In this document: positions 26,732 through 39,249 of the stretch, piece by piece
How the letters are laid out: each line of letters starts with the position of its first letter
How positions within the stretch are numbered: the stretch's first letter is position 1
Assembly: GCA_021234535.1 (NCBI GenBank)
Contig: CM037833.1
Location: 5,478,709 to 5,542,708 of the forward strand
Length of the DNA: 64,000 nucleotides
Direction of reading: 5' to 3'
From: Stichopus chloronotus
Taxonomy: Eukaryota; Echinodermata; Holothuroidea; Aspidochirotida; Stichopodidae
Notes under the pieces: model-generated
What the model was told of the DNA's origin: nothing
What the model saw: only the letters and a program-made list of their open reading frames with translations
Database searches by the model: none
Made by a program: the position numbers and the translations under genes

Positions 26732-28916
26732 ATGCAACACAGGTATATGGATGATGATGTTTATCAGTTGGCCAATAGAAGAGTGGTAAAACTGGTTGGA
26801 AAATCCTGTTCACTAGTGTGTCAAATAGAGGGCGTTGAGACACATGCTCTGTGGGACACAGGGGCAGATGTATCCATTATACCTGAGAGGTGGCTTAATG
26901 ATAATTTGATAAATAAATCACCAAGACCAGTGAGTGAACTGCTTGATGGTTCTTCTGTAGACCTAAAAGGGGCAATTGATATTGAGATTCCATATACCGG
27001 TTGGGTGGAAGTTAACCTGAAGTTTGGAGGCGACAGTTCTCAGCTCCAACCACTAGCCGTACCAATGCTAGTGTCATCCAGTAAACGTGATGTCCCAACA
27101 ATTGGTATGAATGTCATTCCACATGTGATTAAAGTTGCAACATTAGAAGAGAAGTCATTGGTTCAAACTCTACAAGCTTTTCTACCAGGTAAGAAGGCAT
27201 GTGCTATTTGTACTCTTGTCCAGACAATGTTGAAAGATGAAGCAAATACCATAAAATATAAAACTGGATGGACGGGTGTATGGATCAGACAAGGACAGGT
27301 GAAAATGGTAGAGTGTAGAGTTAGACATGACTGGGAAAAGCAGATCAAACTGGCTTATTTTCATCCTACCCTTGGACAAGACTGTCCAGAAGGGTTGGAA
27401 GTGCTGGAGACAGTAGTTGATGTTAAGCCATGTAAGGTGCCCATCCCATGCCACAATACCACTAACAGAGACATATTCCTGGAGAAACAGACTGAACTGG
27501 GAGAACTGGAACAACTCAAATCATGCTTTCATCTTCCTGACGACATTGACGAAGAAGTAATGGCGGGAATACATGCCATTTCCTGTGAGAGCAGTTCATC
27601 AAATAATGCCAATGAGGACAAGGATGGATGTGTAGAAGAAGACCAGCGGTGTCCTCCCATTGATCTCTCTGGCTTAACTGCTGAACAAAGAAAAGTGGCA
27701 AGAAATATGCTTAGAGAGGAAAGTGCTGCTTTCTCAACTGATGATCAAGATTGTGGCTATATTCTAGAACTGCAAATGAAAATACCTCTCAATGATACCA
27801 CACCAGTCCAGAAAACATACTTGAGTATCCCACGTCCTTTATATAAGGAGGTTAAAGAATATGTTCAGGACCTAGTCAACAGAGGTGGGATCAGGAAGTC
27901 ACGATCTAGTTACTCCTCACCAGTGGTGTGTGTACGTAATTAAGATGGTACCCTTAGACTTTGCATCGATTACAGGGAGTCGAACAAGAAAACTATCGAT
28001 GATAGGCAGCCAATCCCAAAGATACAGGATATTCTAGATGGTCTTTCAGGAAATTCTTGGTTTTCAACCTTAGACCAGGGAAAAGCATACCACCAGGGAT
28101 TCATTTCCAAAGAGAGTCAACACTTAACAGCTTTCATCATACCTTGGGGTTTGCACGAATGGGAAAGAATTCCCTTTGGTCTAAAGAATGCCCCGGCTGA
28201 ATTCCAGAGATTTATGGAAAATTGTTTAGAAGGGTACAATAATGACATCTGTGTTGTCTACCTTGATGACATCCTGGTTTTTGCCCCGACATTCAACCAA
28301 CATGTCGAGAATCTTAGGAAAGTTCTCTGACGATTACAGTCCCATGGTGTTAAACTAAAACCATCAAAGTGCAAACTGTTCCAACGACAGGTGAGATATT
28401 TTGGGAGAGGCGTGTCAGAAGATGGTTACAAGATTGACCCTGCAGAAATTCACCCTGTTCTGGAGTTGAAGAAGAGGAAACCCACAACCATTGGTGAACT
28501 AAGACAAATAATTGGGTTTCTGGGCTACTACCGCAACTACATACACAGTTTCTCCATCATTGCTAAACCTCTGTTTGATCTCCTGGGAAAGCCAACCAAA
28601 ACGAGGGGTGCAAAGGGAAAGAGAGGAAAGAAAGACAGTCCTACACAGAGTTCTGGTGAAAAACTAAACTGGATGGAAGGACATCAGGTAATTGTAAATG
28701 GTTTGATTGATGGCATCATCCAGTCTCCAGTGATGGCATACCCTGATTTTAATCTACCATTCATCCTGCACACAGATGCTTCAAACCAAGGCCTTGCATC
28801 TGTTCTGTACCAACGTCAAGAGGGGAAGCTGCGGGTGATTGCTTTTGCTTCAAGGACATTATCACCTGCAGAGAAAAATTATCATTCTAACGAATCAGAG
28901 TTCTTAGCTCTAAAGT
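26732..28916 (+). pseudogene. Ty3/Gypsy pol: protease, reverse transcriptase, RNase H (truncated by gap)
   Basis: One reading frame with two nonsense codons (27941-27943 and 28328-28330). The aspartic protease active site is LWDTGADVSII (Asp at 26855). The RT N-terminal region ends near 27940 with SRSSYSSPVVCV. The palm has the catalytic YLDD at 28259-28270. The connection has IGFLGYYRNYI (about 28510). The RNase H region starts with HTDASNQGLAS (about 28769). The order protease-RT-RNase H is that of Metaviridae. The sequence then runs into a 100-N gap and no integrase is found beyond it. Old, non-autonomous copy. Confidence 0.9.
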
Positions 28917-29016
28917 NNNNNNNNNNNNNNNNNNNNNNNNNNNNNNNNNNNNNNNNNNNNNNNNNNNNNNNNNNNNNNNNNNNNNNNNNNNNNNNNNNNN
29001 NNNNNNNNNNNNNNNN
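28917..29016. other. Assembly gap (100 N)
   Basis: Run of N bases. The Gypsy element enters it from the left but is not recognisable on the right, so the true distance is unknown. Confidence 1.
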
Positions 29017-30473
29017 TTGTTACTCCTCCATGTAAACGGAGGAAACCATTACACCAAACCTTTTGTTAAGACTGATCTTTATTTGAACTGTTGTCTCTCA
29101 ACTGCTTACCTTTGACTTGAAACATATTGCAGTAAATTAATGAATGGATCAGTTCTAAAATATTACTAAAACGGATATACTGGAAAGAAGCAATGAAACA
29201 TTTGACACAAAGTATCATTATTTGGCACAACTTTTCTTGGAATTTGAACAGAAATAAAACGTTGATTCCAAAGTTAAAGATTGTTTTCCATGCCTTTTTA
29301 AGGAACATCATTAAAGTAATATTAAGTACAAGTAAAGATGATACTTTTTTATATCAAATGTAAAAAATGGAGACATGAAGAACTGCATGAGTTAGTTCCT
29401 ACTGTAAAAACTAATCAAAAAACATTTTAAAATTAATTAAATGTACTTTATTAAAAATACTTTTCAATAGCTTCAGGTGACACTGAATGATGTCTGAAAG
29501 AGGCGAAATTCATTGTTAGTATGTTAATTTTGTCAGATTTTCCTAATTTCCAGTTACAATTCAATCATAATTTGATTCAGATTTGTTCCCTGATGAGATT
29601 TACAGGCATATAATATATAAAAAGATGTAATTTTCAGACAGCAGTCAATGCTTAATCTAAAATACATACAAATACATCTGACATTGGTAGGAAAAATATT
29701 ATTGTAAATGCAATGATTATAATGTCATGTTTGTGCCCACAATATCTCTAAATATTTCTAAATAGTAATTCTGTTCCTCAGTATTTCCGAAATGGAGATT
29801 AAAGCATGGTTTGTCATTGAGTAATCCTAATTTCAGTAAACGTGTCTTGTTTATTTTATGTTTTTCTTTGGCGATTGTACTATCAGCATGAGTTCTTTAT
29901 GATTTCTGTATTACAAAAGAAAACAAAACTGTACTATATTTCATAAGTATAATCCAAGTCACCACCATGCAATTTGTTACAGTTACACAGATCAGTAGGG
30001 TAAACTTAACAAATTGTAGATGTCATTACGAATAACAAAACTAGAATTGAGCATTTTCTTTAACTTTCAAGTGCAGAAAGTGAAATATACGTTTAATTTA
30101 AAATTAATTTTTTTACAGAAAAATATCATTGAACATACTTTACTTGAAAAATTTTCCTTCCTTCTCGTTTTAGGGACAACTGATTATTATTAGATTAACA
30201 TTGTCAAAGATCGTATTAATATTTCATTTTCATTTTGAAATAAGTTCACCCACAAAACATGGAAGACATTATTTCATTATTTATTTTGCTTTTGGACCTG
30301 CTCATATCTCCTTTGTCTTTCTTTTGACATGGCCTGGTGATTCAACTCTAGCTTTACATGCCAGATTTTGGTAATGAAATGACTTTTTAACTGTTTGCAT
30401 TTTTCCCATTCTCCTCAACGACCACTTGATTTCAGAGATTTTAAATGTAACACTATCTACATAGAATCATGAA
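29017..30473. other. No gene recognised
   Basis: AT-rich, with no supported exon, retroelement sequence or LTR. It includes a 'ctcctccatgtaaacggagga' hairpin just after the gap. Confidence 0.6.
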
Positions 30474-30609
30474 GTGGAAAATGATTGCAAGCTAGTGACG
30501 AATCAAGTTACACACAAAATAACATCAGTAAAACCTGTCATTATTTTATTCACAACAATAATCACGTCTTGTTGGGTTGTATCAGGAGATTCTCCAAGAG
30601 AATTTTTTA
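30474..30609 (+). CDS. Possible signal-peptide exon of FReD gene A (weak)
   Basis: ATG at 30474 opens a frame with a hydrophobic run VIILFTTIITSCWVVSG at residues 21-38, then a polar DSPREF. This fits a signal or anchor peptide at the right place for gene A. A possible donor GTATGA near 30628 would give the phase 1 needed by the next exon, but it is not a strong site. I see no direct proof of linkage. Confidence 0.22.
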
Positions 30610-30957
30610 ACAAAAATAAAATGTTGTGTATGACATTAATAATGTACGTTTGTTTGCACATACATTTCATGGTATATATTCAGTGTGGAATGATGCCATC
30701 TGATGCATGTCCTTAAGAATGTAATCCTTGCTTGGAAACTTAGTTACTTTGTATATCATTCGTGTTAAAGGCTAGATTTCATTAATTGTATAAATTTCTA
30801 TCTTATGATTCGTTGCCAAGACATGGGCATTCACATCACGACCGTGTTGACAATTGCATAGTTATAATAGTGTATAATTCGGGCACTGAATATATCTTTG
30901 TCAATAGGCACATTACTTCCTGTATCAAACTTCTGAATATCCAATGAGACTGTGCAG

Positions 30958-31076
30958 ATGTTCACCGACGATGTTCTACTTTCAACACCAGTGGAGTATA
31001 TATTATTAAACCGGACGGTTTTGAGGAACCATTTGAAGTGTTTTGCGACAACGACGTCAACACTGGTGGATGGACG
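30958..31076 (+). CDS. FReD gene A, exon alpha-1 (start of first fibrinogen domain)
   Basis: The acceptor 'gactgtgcag' ends at 30957. The frame reads STFNTSGVYIIKPDG, then FEVFCDN and GGWT to donor GTAAGA (31077), phase 0. This is the canonical beginning of a fibrinogen C-terminal domain. Upstream, 30908-30957 is clearly homologous to gene B's exon 3 (the YFLYQ-SEYP segment) but in another frame, and it contains the first domain Cys. The ancestral exon therefore started near 30908 and has suffered small indels, unless the acceptor at 30957 now replaces it. It is the first of five exons of a gene encoding a partial FReD, an EGF-like region and a second FReD. Confidence 0.7.
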
Positions 31077-31400
31077 GTAAGAATAAAACTGGGACTAGAT
31101 CGGTGTGGTTAAATGCAACTTCCTTTGAGACTGAACAAAATAGGCAAAAGACCAATATGATATTATCCAATCGCTACTTTCAATTGCTCTGTTTTTTTTT
31201 CTCTTATTAGATATTGAGTAAAGTATGGCTGGTATATCAGTAGTTTCATTAAATTTCAGTGCTTTCAGGAATTTCTGTTGTATCATATATTGCAGACGGC
31301 GCAGTTAGAGGCAATATGAAAGCATCGTATTAGTTTAAGTGACACATAAATTGAGATGGAGTTGAATATTATGTTCATGTTATGCTTTACTTTTTCATAG

Positions 31401-31665
31401 GTTATACAACGACGAGAGAATGGCAATGTGAATTTTAATCGAACGTGGTCACAGTATAAACAAGGTTTTGGATTTTTGTCAACCGACTTTTGGCTAGGCA
31501 ACGAGAAACTGGCATACTTGACGAACCAAGCAGTCTACAATCTACTTATTGAAGTAGAGTTACTGGACGGATCAATTTTTAATACAAGTTACGAAGAATT
31601 TCGTATTTCTGATGAATTTGGGAAGTACTCACTTCAACCTCTCGGCCCTTTTGAAAGCAGTAAAA
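31401..31665 (+). CDS. FReD gene A, exon beta-1
   Basis: The acceptor is 'tttttcatag' and the donor GTAAGT starts at 31666. It enters in phase 0 and leaves in phase 1. It encodes the middle of a fibrinogen domain: VIQRRENGNVNF, YKQGFGF, DFWLGNEKLAYLTNQ, then FRISDEFGKYSL. Normally a third exon with the calcium site and EMKIRP end follows. Here the next exon, 125 bases on, encodes an EGF-like region instead, so the first FReD lacks its C-terminal third. Confidence 0.88.
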
Positions 31666-31790
31666 GTAAGTATATATTGAGAAAAAGTTTTGATTATGTA
31701 AAGGAAATAATTGTTTATTTTTCATCTGCTGCTAAAATTGGGTTATGTTGTTTATTTCTAAAGTGTCAGCACATGTATTTCTTTTATCAG

Positions 31791-32128
31791 ATCCAGTGTT
31801 CACGCCCTGCCCAGCAAATGAGTATTTCAACGAAGACTGTACTCAAAGATGTTCCTGTGACAGCAGTGGTCTGGAGTGTGCTGCTGTGAGTTGTGATCCC
31901 AATGCCGCATGTATTGAGGTTCATAATGGTGTTCGAAACTGTTCATGTAACGAAGGTTACCAGGGAGACGGGATAACCTGCACAGCCCGAACACCAGTAC
32001 TCAGAGACTGTAAGGAAATCTTCGATGCCGGACATACAGAAAGTGGTGAATATAGGATCCTACCGGATGGATGGACAGATGGGCCATTTGATGTTTTCTG
32101 TGAAATGGGTGATGGAGGAGGATGGACA
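31791..32128 (+). CDS. FReD gene A, EGF-like region plus start of second FReD
   Basis: The acceptor is 'cttttatcag' and the donor GTGAGT starts at 32129. It enters in phase 1 and leaves in phase 0. The first ~65 residues are cysteine-rich (CPANEYFNEDCTQRCSC, then NGVRNCSCNEGYQGDGITC), an EGF-like module preceded by an extra Cys cluster. The second part is a FReD start: DCKEIFDAGHTESGEYRILP, PFDVFCEM, GGGWT. One exon thus carries both. This is an extracellular protein, since every domain is disulfide-rich. Confidence 0.9.
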
Positions 32129-32508
32129 GTGAGTAAATTGACATATCTAACAATATAAATTGCAACATCATTTACAAATACGACTTACAAATGGCAGTAA
32201 ATAATCCAGTAAATGCATTTGTCTTTCAGTATAGAAGCTGAGCTCATTACTTGAATCTGTGCAGAAAGTGATCTGTTCGGGTAATGCCTGTTTTAATGGC
32301 AATTTTATTTCAAAAGTACAATTGTGTCCTCCGCATGGCATAGTTCCTTCCACAACTGTTACACTAAGGAAAATCCTTTATTTATAAATCATTCTGAAGC
32401 AGTCAAAGATACCGCTGTTATTGGTGGAGGTATATGCATGAGGGTTTGTTGTGTATGTTTAGAAAACAATATACTTTTATCAATTATGTAACGCCTTTAT
32501 TCCAATAG

Positions 32509-32785
32509 GTATTTCAGCGTCGAAGAGATGACACGACAAGTTTTAATCAGGATTGGAATTCCTATAAACATGGTTTCGGTGACATTAGTGAAAATTTCTG
32601 GCTCGGAAATGAAAGGTTGCATCACCTGACAAACCAGAAGGACTACCAACTACGTCTTGACATTATCACTTCTGATGGAACGCCATTAGATGCTGAGTGG
32701 GCTGAGTTTGAAATAGAGTCTGAAAGTAATAAATACAGGATGAATAAGCTTGGATCTAGAAGTACTAACAGTGGCGGTTATGCAG
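32509..32785 (+). CDS. FReD gene A, exon beta-2
   Basis: The acceptor is 'ttccaatag' and the donor GTTTGT starts at 32786. Phase 0 in, phase 1 out. It encodes VFQRRRDDTTSFNQDWNSY, ENFWLGNERLHHLTNQ, LRLDIITSDG and KYRMNKLG, the canonical middle segment of a fibrinogen domain. It is collinear with exon beta-1 and with gene B exon 4. Confidence 0.9.
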
Positions 32786-33795
32786 GTTTGTCAGAAGAGT
32801 TATGTCTTTTATTTCCATTTGTATCTTTTACGAAACGTGGCCAATTCATTACATTTGTAGAATTACATATATGACTTCTTTTGATTTTTGTTAAAAACAA
32901 AACAAAGGTACCAGTAAAATACGAAGATCATATTGAATAGCGTATATGTATATTGGTGAGAATTCCATCGAAATATGCTTCTGGACCACTGTAAAAAGTA
33001 TGAATAGCATTTGCTTTTATTCAAATTGAATATTTAGTTTCTGTTTATTGAATGGATTCTGTGATATCATACACGGTATATTATTGTGGCAACAAGCCTG
33101 GATATAACATGCCCCTACACCCTTTGGTATTTCCTTGTAAACGGTCATAAACGCGCATTTCAAATATTAATCCCCTTTTGGCATCAAACATTAATCAGTG
33201 TTACGTTTGGAAACATCGTAAGAGACATAAAACACACACAAAAACAAGTCATTCGTATTTTTTAGAATAGTCGCAATAGTTTAACTGATAACTGATGACT
33301 GATGGCTCATTATTTCTTAAAGCAAAAGACATCAATGAGTATCACACATTCCCAATCGTTTCTATTAGTGTTGACAATTCCATCAAAAAGAAATGAAAAA
33401 AAAAAATGGATGGACTTCTTTCGTACTCTAGAAAGCTTCATATAAAGTATTTATTCAGTGAAAAAATGTTTTATTGATTGGATTTGTTGGAAGAAATTAG
33501 TAAAGAGTATGCATCACCTTTCGTTTGGAACCCCACACTTATAAACAAATATGGCGTTCCGACTAAATTGTATGAGGTTCATAACACACAATTCCTACAC
33601 GCATGACAATAACTCTTGTCAGGTAACTTTGATTTGCAAAGTTGAAAGTTAAATCACTACTACTCCATTGCCTTTTAACAAAATATCTAAGTAACATCTT
33701 GTGCAATGAAATAAAAATAATGATAGTACTTCAAACTACCTTAGATGCATACGAAATGATACTTCACTGACTGTTGCCTTTTTCCGTTTCTGTAG

Positions 33796-34163
33796 GCTAT
33801 TATCTCTATTATAGCAGAGGTAAACAGTTCAGCACCAACAACCAAGACAATGACGCATGTGACAACTTCAACTGTGCAGCTCTACACCGCAGTGGCTGGT
33901 GGCACTATAGTAATTATTGCTCTACTTGTTACAGTTATGCTTACTACTATTACTTTCAATACAGCAGCAGCTGTAAGTCGCTTTGTACTTATGACAATCT
34001 CAATGGAGTCTACAACGGAGGCAACGGCGAGAAGATCTACTCTTATTATTATTATTACTGCTCTCATTCTTATGATTACTGCGACCCCCAATTTGTTGAA
34101 ATGAAAATTCGTGTCAATCTTCCAAAACTTGCTATGTTATTGCTTAAATTATCGAATGCTTGA
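33796..34163 (+). CDS. FReD gene A, tyrosine/cysteine-rich terminal exon
   Basis: The acceptor is 'ttctgtag'; phase 1 in; stop at 34161-34163. It begins YYLYYSRGKQFSTNNQDNDA (QDND is the usual calcium site), then CAALHRSGWWHY, and ends DPQFVEMKIRV. Between WW and NLNG, where normal FReDs have about eight residues, there are ~30 residues rich in Tyr, Ser and Cys (YSYAYYYYFQYSSSC). The stretch before EMKIR is also Tyr-rich, at the place of the usual W-rich carbohydrate-binding segment. About 23 of ~105 residues are Tyr. Part is encoded by a TAT/TAC microsatellite (34041-34060). An AATAAA lies at 34324-34329. Locus C (59.1 kb) shares the insertion, so it is a real variant and not a local error. 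Confidence 0.88.
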
Positions 34164-34323
34164 TAAAGAGGTAAAACACAGAGGTAAAAACAAAATACTC
34201 TTGGTATAAAAAATATAAGATGATATAAGTTTTCTTTTCTCATTATCTGAAATATTACGTACACTAATAGCAATAAATATTCGACGCAATCACGTGATCT
34301 GGGCTCATACATTGTTTACTATG

Positions 34324-34329
34324 AATAAA
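34324..34329 (+). terminator. Polyadenylation signal of FReD gene A
   Basis: AATAAA 161 bases after the stop codon, and the best-placed hexamer. Confidence 0.45.
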
Positions 34330-34922
34330 AGTGGATTCAAAAAGAAGTAACTGTTCAATTGTCTGTGTTATTTGACATGTTTTAAGTCAAAGATTTTATT
34401 TTCAAGAACTTAAGGTCAACATTAACAAGAATTCTCCGTTTTAAGGGTAGCATAACCTATATAGAATGGAGATTCCTGCGCATTTTGTTCGCCGTCTGTG
34501 AAAGTCTCTATTTGGGCAACTTTTTTGGTACTTCATCCTTTGAGATGGGTCCTTTTGTGGATTGAATATTGAAGAAGGCGAGTTGATGTACACAATGTGC
34601 AAAATGGTGCCAATTTAAGCAATTATGAAAAATTATGGACTTTTGGGTGGCGGAGCAGTATCATTCGAGGCGATGTGTGATTTGCCCCAGTGAAAAGGTC
34701 TGGTAACTTGGACGGCCTCTAGCAGAAAATCTAACCAGCTAAGGTACGGAAAATTGAAAAAGCCATGAATGGCCAATGTGTCAGCTTTGTAAAGAGTAGT
34801 AGCTTATATGTGTTGAAAACTTCTACAAGGCTTTAGAGACCACGTTACTTTTGCGATTCAGTGTGTAAGTCAATGGGGAAATTAAAAGGGGTATGCTACC
34901 TTAGAACCACTCAACGGTACTA
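34330..34922. other. No gene recognised
   Basis: Downstream flank of gene A. I see nothing structured before the MITE. Confidence 0.55.
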
Positions 34923-35215
34923 CACTCACAAAACGTAACGGTAAAATAAGAACTCCATAACCTTTAGGTAAAATTTTACACACAGTTAATGTAAGTCTTA
35001 CATTGTGTATATAACAATTTTACTAAAATGCAGTAAAACTTACCAAAATTATGTAGAATTTACATATACTGTTTACACTAATTACATGTAAAAGTTATGG
35101 AGTTCTTATTTTACATAATTTAGGTAAACAGTATATGGAAATATCGCAAAAGTATATGGCAAAAGTAATGTGGTCTCCAAAAGTTATGGAGTTCTTATTT
35201 TACCGTTTGTGAGTG
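34923..35215. mobile_element. MITE with ~33-bp terminal inverted repeats and TA duplication
   Basis: The ends are CACTCACAAA...(34923) and ...TTTGTGAGTG (35215). The arms extend through 'ggtaaaataagaactccata' on the left and its complement on the right (35186-35215), differing by a short insertion. TA flanks both sides (34921-34922 and 35216-35217). An extra internal copy of the arm is at 35095-35120. No coding capacity. The TA target and size fit a Tc1/mariner-type MITE (inference). Confidence 0.82.
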
Positions 35216-35217
35216 TA

Positions 35218-36861
35218 AATACAGTAATCCATATTCATCCAGCTCTTCTATGCATTTCAAACGTCTGCAAAGAACTCATACTGTCTATTCAAAAGAGGCA
35301 CCTTACTTTTTAATAACAATAACACTTCTTTCCAATTCATTATAATATAAATAAATGTCAGTTGCAACATTAATTGTAACTAGTGAGCCAAAGCATTTTA
35401 TCCAAAGCACTAGATTATTCTTGCTTGAAATAACACACACACACACACAAAACGAACGCAAAGTCCATCTACAGATAATCCAGGACAGAGTTCTCATGGA
35501 TAGCCTTCCAATTTTGTTTTGTAAAAATGCAAAGAGGAAAATAGCATCAACTTAACAGATCATGAGCTGAGACATATTACATGCAAAACATGCAATATAC
35601 GGAAACAGGAAAAGAACTATATAGTTTTATAATTGAGTAAAATATTAATTATGACTATAATATTAAATATCAAATTCAATAAATGAATGGTATCGTTTAT
35701 TCATGGAAATAAAGATCTATAGTTATGAAGAAGGGGCATAAAGTAGACGATCGTATAAAGCACCCCATTAACCAGGATAGGTAGTTGTTACATGAATACA
35801 TTTGAAGATCATATTCAATTAATAAGTATTAAAGTTTTGTCAAGTGTGCTTCTCAGGATTGTAATCAGACTGGATCACGGTTGTTCTTCGAGGTAACTAT
35901 AAGCAACAACTAACGATAAAATCAAGCAGGGTGACATTCGAAAGACACAAACAAATATTTCGGATGATTTCGATATTTCTTCATAAGATGTAATGTTTGG
36001 CTTCTATTTCAACATATTACATTAAGTTAACACCTTTGTAACTACAAATAAAGATATGAATATGGCAAAGGGGTGAGGGCAGGGGCACATGATCCCTTCC
36101 CCCACAAAATCATGTATACAAGAGGAGAAAAAGAAAAACCCAACACCAACCGTTAGTGGAAGTTAGTGCAATTTTTAAACGTATGTTCACGGAACAAGAG
36201 AATACTAATCAAAAGTTCACAGTGCAAGAGGCCAAAAAGTGCCAATTCCTCCAATCTGAAAGATAATTTTTCCAAAACTTTCCTTTATGCATCACGAAAA
36301 TTTCATTACTGCTTTGCCTTGCCTCCTTCATTTTCTTTCCTATGACTAAAAAGGGGAGAAAACGTTGCCAAAACTCTTGAGACCAAAAACACTGGTAAAT
36401 GCCATTTATTGCAATATGAGAATCATTTAATTTATTATTCAAACAGTTTGCTAAGCAGTAAACGATGGTACGAAGGAAAAAAAAACTGAATGTACGTAGT
36501 CTAGGTTATTGTTGCGTTGTTGCATAAGTTGCATTTGTCCTCACAAACGACCTACAAATCAAACTCAAATGCTTTAAGATATCTTTAAATTAAATATCAG
36601 TGCAAATAGATGCATGCGTCAGCAAACTTTCGAAATCACACAGTGTATGACCTTCGGACAATGTGTAATGGGTGTTATTATTGATAAGCAGAGGAAAGCA
36701 GTGGTTTACGTTAATTTCACAAAAGCAGAATCCTTGATTTTAAGAACTTGAAAACAAACAGTTTGCTAGAATATCACATTCAGCCTGTACCAGAACTAGT
36801 ATATGAAGGGCGTCGGTGACGAGGGAAAAAAATTTGAATGCACATAGTCTAGGTTATTGTA
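35218..36861. other. No gene recognised
   Basis: AT-rich, with no exon. A ~50-base block ending 'agtctaggttattgt' at about 36468-36517 is repeated at 36815-36860, just before the FReD relic. Confidence 0.55.
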
Positions 36862-37046
36862 GCAGAAATTTCTGGCTTGAGATGATAGTTGAATTAAGCT
36901 AGACACCAGAGAGACTTCGAACTGCGTCTCGAATTAGTAACTTCTGGCGGAATGTCCTATCACTCTGTATCGTTTTCTGAATTCCAAATGTAGTCCGAGA
37001 GTATAATTTCAAGATGAATAAACATCGGCCTAGAAGTACCTCTGTG
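36862..37046 (+). pseudogene. Relic of a FReD middle (beta) exon
   Basis: The DNA 'gaaatttctggcttgagatg' through 'agaagtacctctgtg' aligns along its length with gene A exon beta-2, including NFWL, then DFELRLELVTSGG, FSEF, KMNKH and the donor GTTTGT. It has in-frame stops and lacks the 5' third of the exon. No alpha or gamma partner is found nearby. It is a dead remnant of another FReD gene copy on the same strand as gene A. Confidence 0.8.
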
Positions 37047-38199
37047 GTTTGTCACAGTTACTCACTTTTTTATTTTCATTGTTACACAGCTTCCCGTTTA
37101 GACGAGCATTCACATTCCTTTGATGTATTGTAATTATGTGGCATGCACGTGATTTACGAAACTACATTTATTGTACTGATTATGACATTTTTGTAGATTA
37201 AAATGTGCATTCAAGTAAAGGATTAAAACTACACCGAAATAAAAAAGGTAAATAAAAAATAAAACAAAAATGAACTAAGAAATACATGATTAAATAAAAA
37301 GCGTCAACTTGCTTGTGTGGAAAGGTATGATAAGTAATTGCATATTTAACTGAGCATCTGACATACGCAAAATGCGATTTTTACCCTTCTACTGGAAGGG
37401 GCGGGGGGTCGAACCAATTGATTTTAGCTGGACTTTTTTCTGTTACAGTTTTTTTGGGTAGCGTTATTCTAGTTTTTCAGGTCACTGACGTTTGAAGTGT
37501 ATAGTCTCATTTGAACGCTGTACGAGGGAGCGGCATTGTTAAAGGTATGGCCTCTATTGCAGAATAGGGAAAGGAGCCTACTCTCAATGGCTTGTGTTGT
37601 AATTTTTAGTATTACTGGCGTATGATTGGACAGTTGATTTATGAACATAGGCTTGTTGTTGGAATTTTCTCTAAGGATAGTGTCAGTGATAGTATAGTGA
37701 TAGTATCTAGGTTCAAGTTAACGTTAACGGAAATGTATTATCTTAGGATTTGTTTCAACGGTGATATCCTGTTTAAGAAAATTGATTTTACTGAGTTTTT
37801 CTTTACTTGGCCGCCTCCCTGTAATGTTATCTTTACTGAACAAAATGATAAACCATCGTATATCGTTTTATTTAATAATTATACTAACGAACGAATTCAG
37901 CTTATCTTCACAATGCTTATCTAATGATGCCAATAAGAATGTACCTATCTACAAAATGCCATTTTATCTTATCCTTATACATAGTATATAAAGAGGAGAT
38001 ATTGTACTTACTTGGGCGAATAAATTCGCCAAGAATGATACTTAAATGATGGCTCACCTTACACCCCTTGTAGTATTCAACCCAACCTTGGTGGGCCAGT
38101 AGCTCTTATGTGGGGGTACCTGATGGTCTACAAATGACATGGACTGGGTTTGCCCTTTCGGGGAAGGTTGAGAGCGGGGGTCAAAATGTGTGTGTGTCA
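37047..38199. other. No gene recognised
   Basis: The open frame at 37622-37924 has no domain, no splice-supported partner and ordinary AT-rich composition, so I do not call it. Confidence 0.55.
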
Positions 38200-39158
<959 letters not shown>

Positions 39159-39249
39159 GTCACGAGATCAAATGTTACGGGGTTGAAATAGTCAAAACGA
39201 CAACAATATTCAGAAGCCGTCAGAACTTCAAACTTGGTGGGTGTGCGGA

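Noticed and set aside
37622..37991. Overlapping open frames of about 100 and 76 codons
   Set aside because: AT-rich, no domain, no splice-supported partner and no link to the FReD exons nearby.
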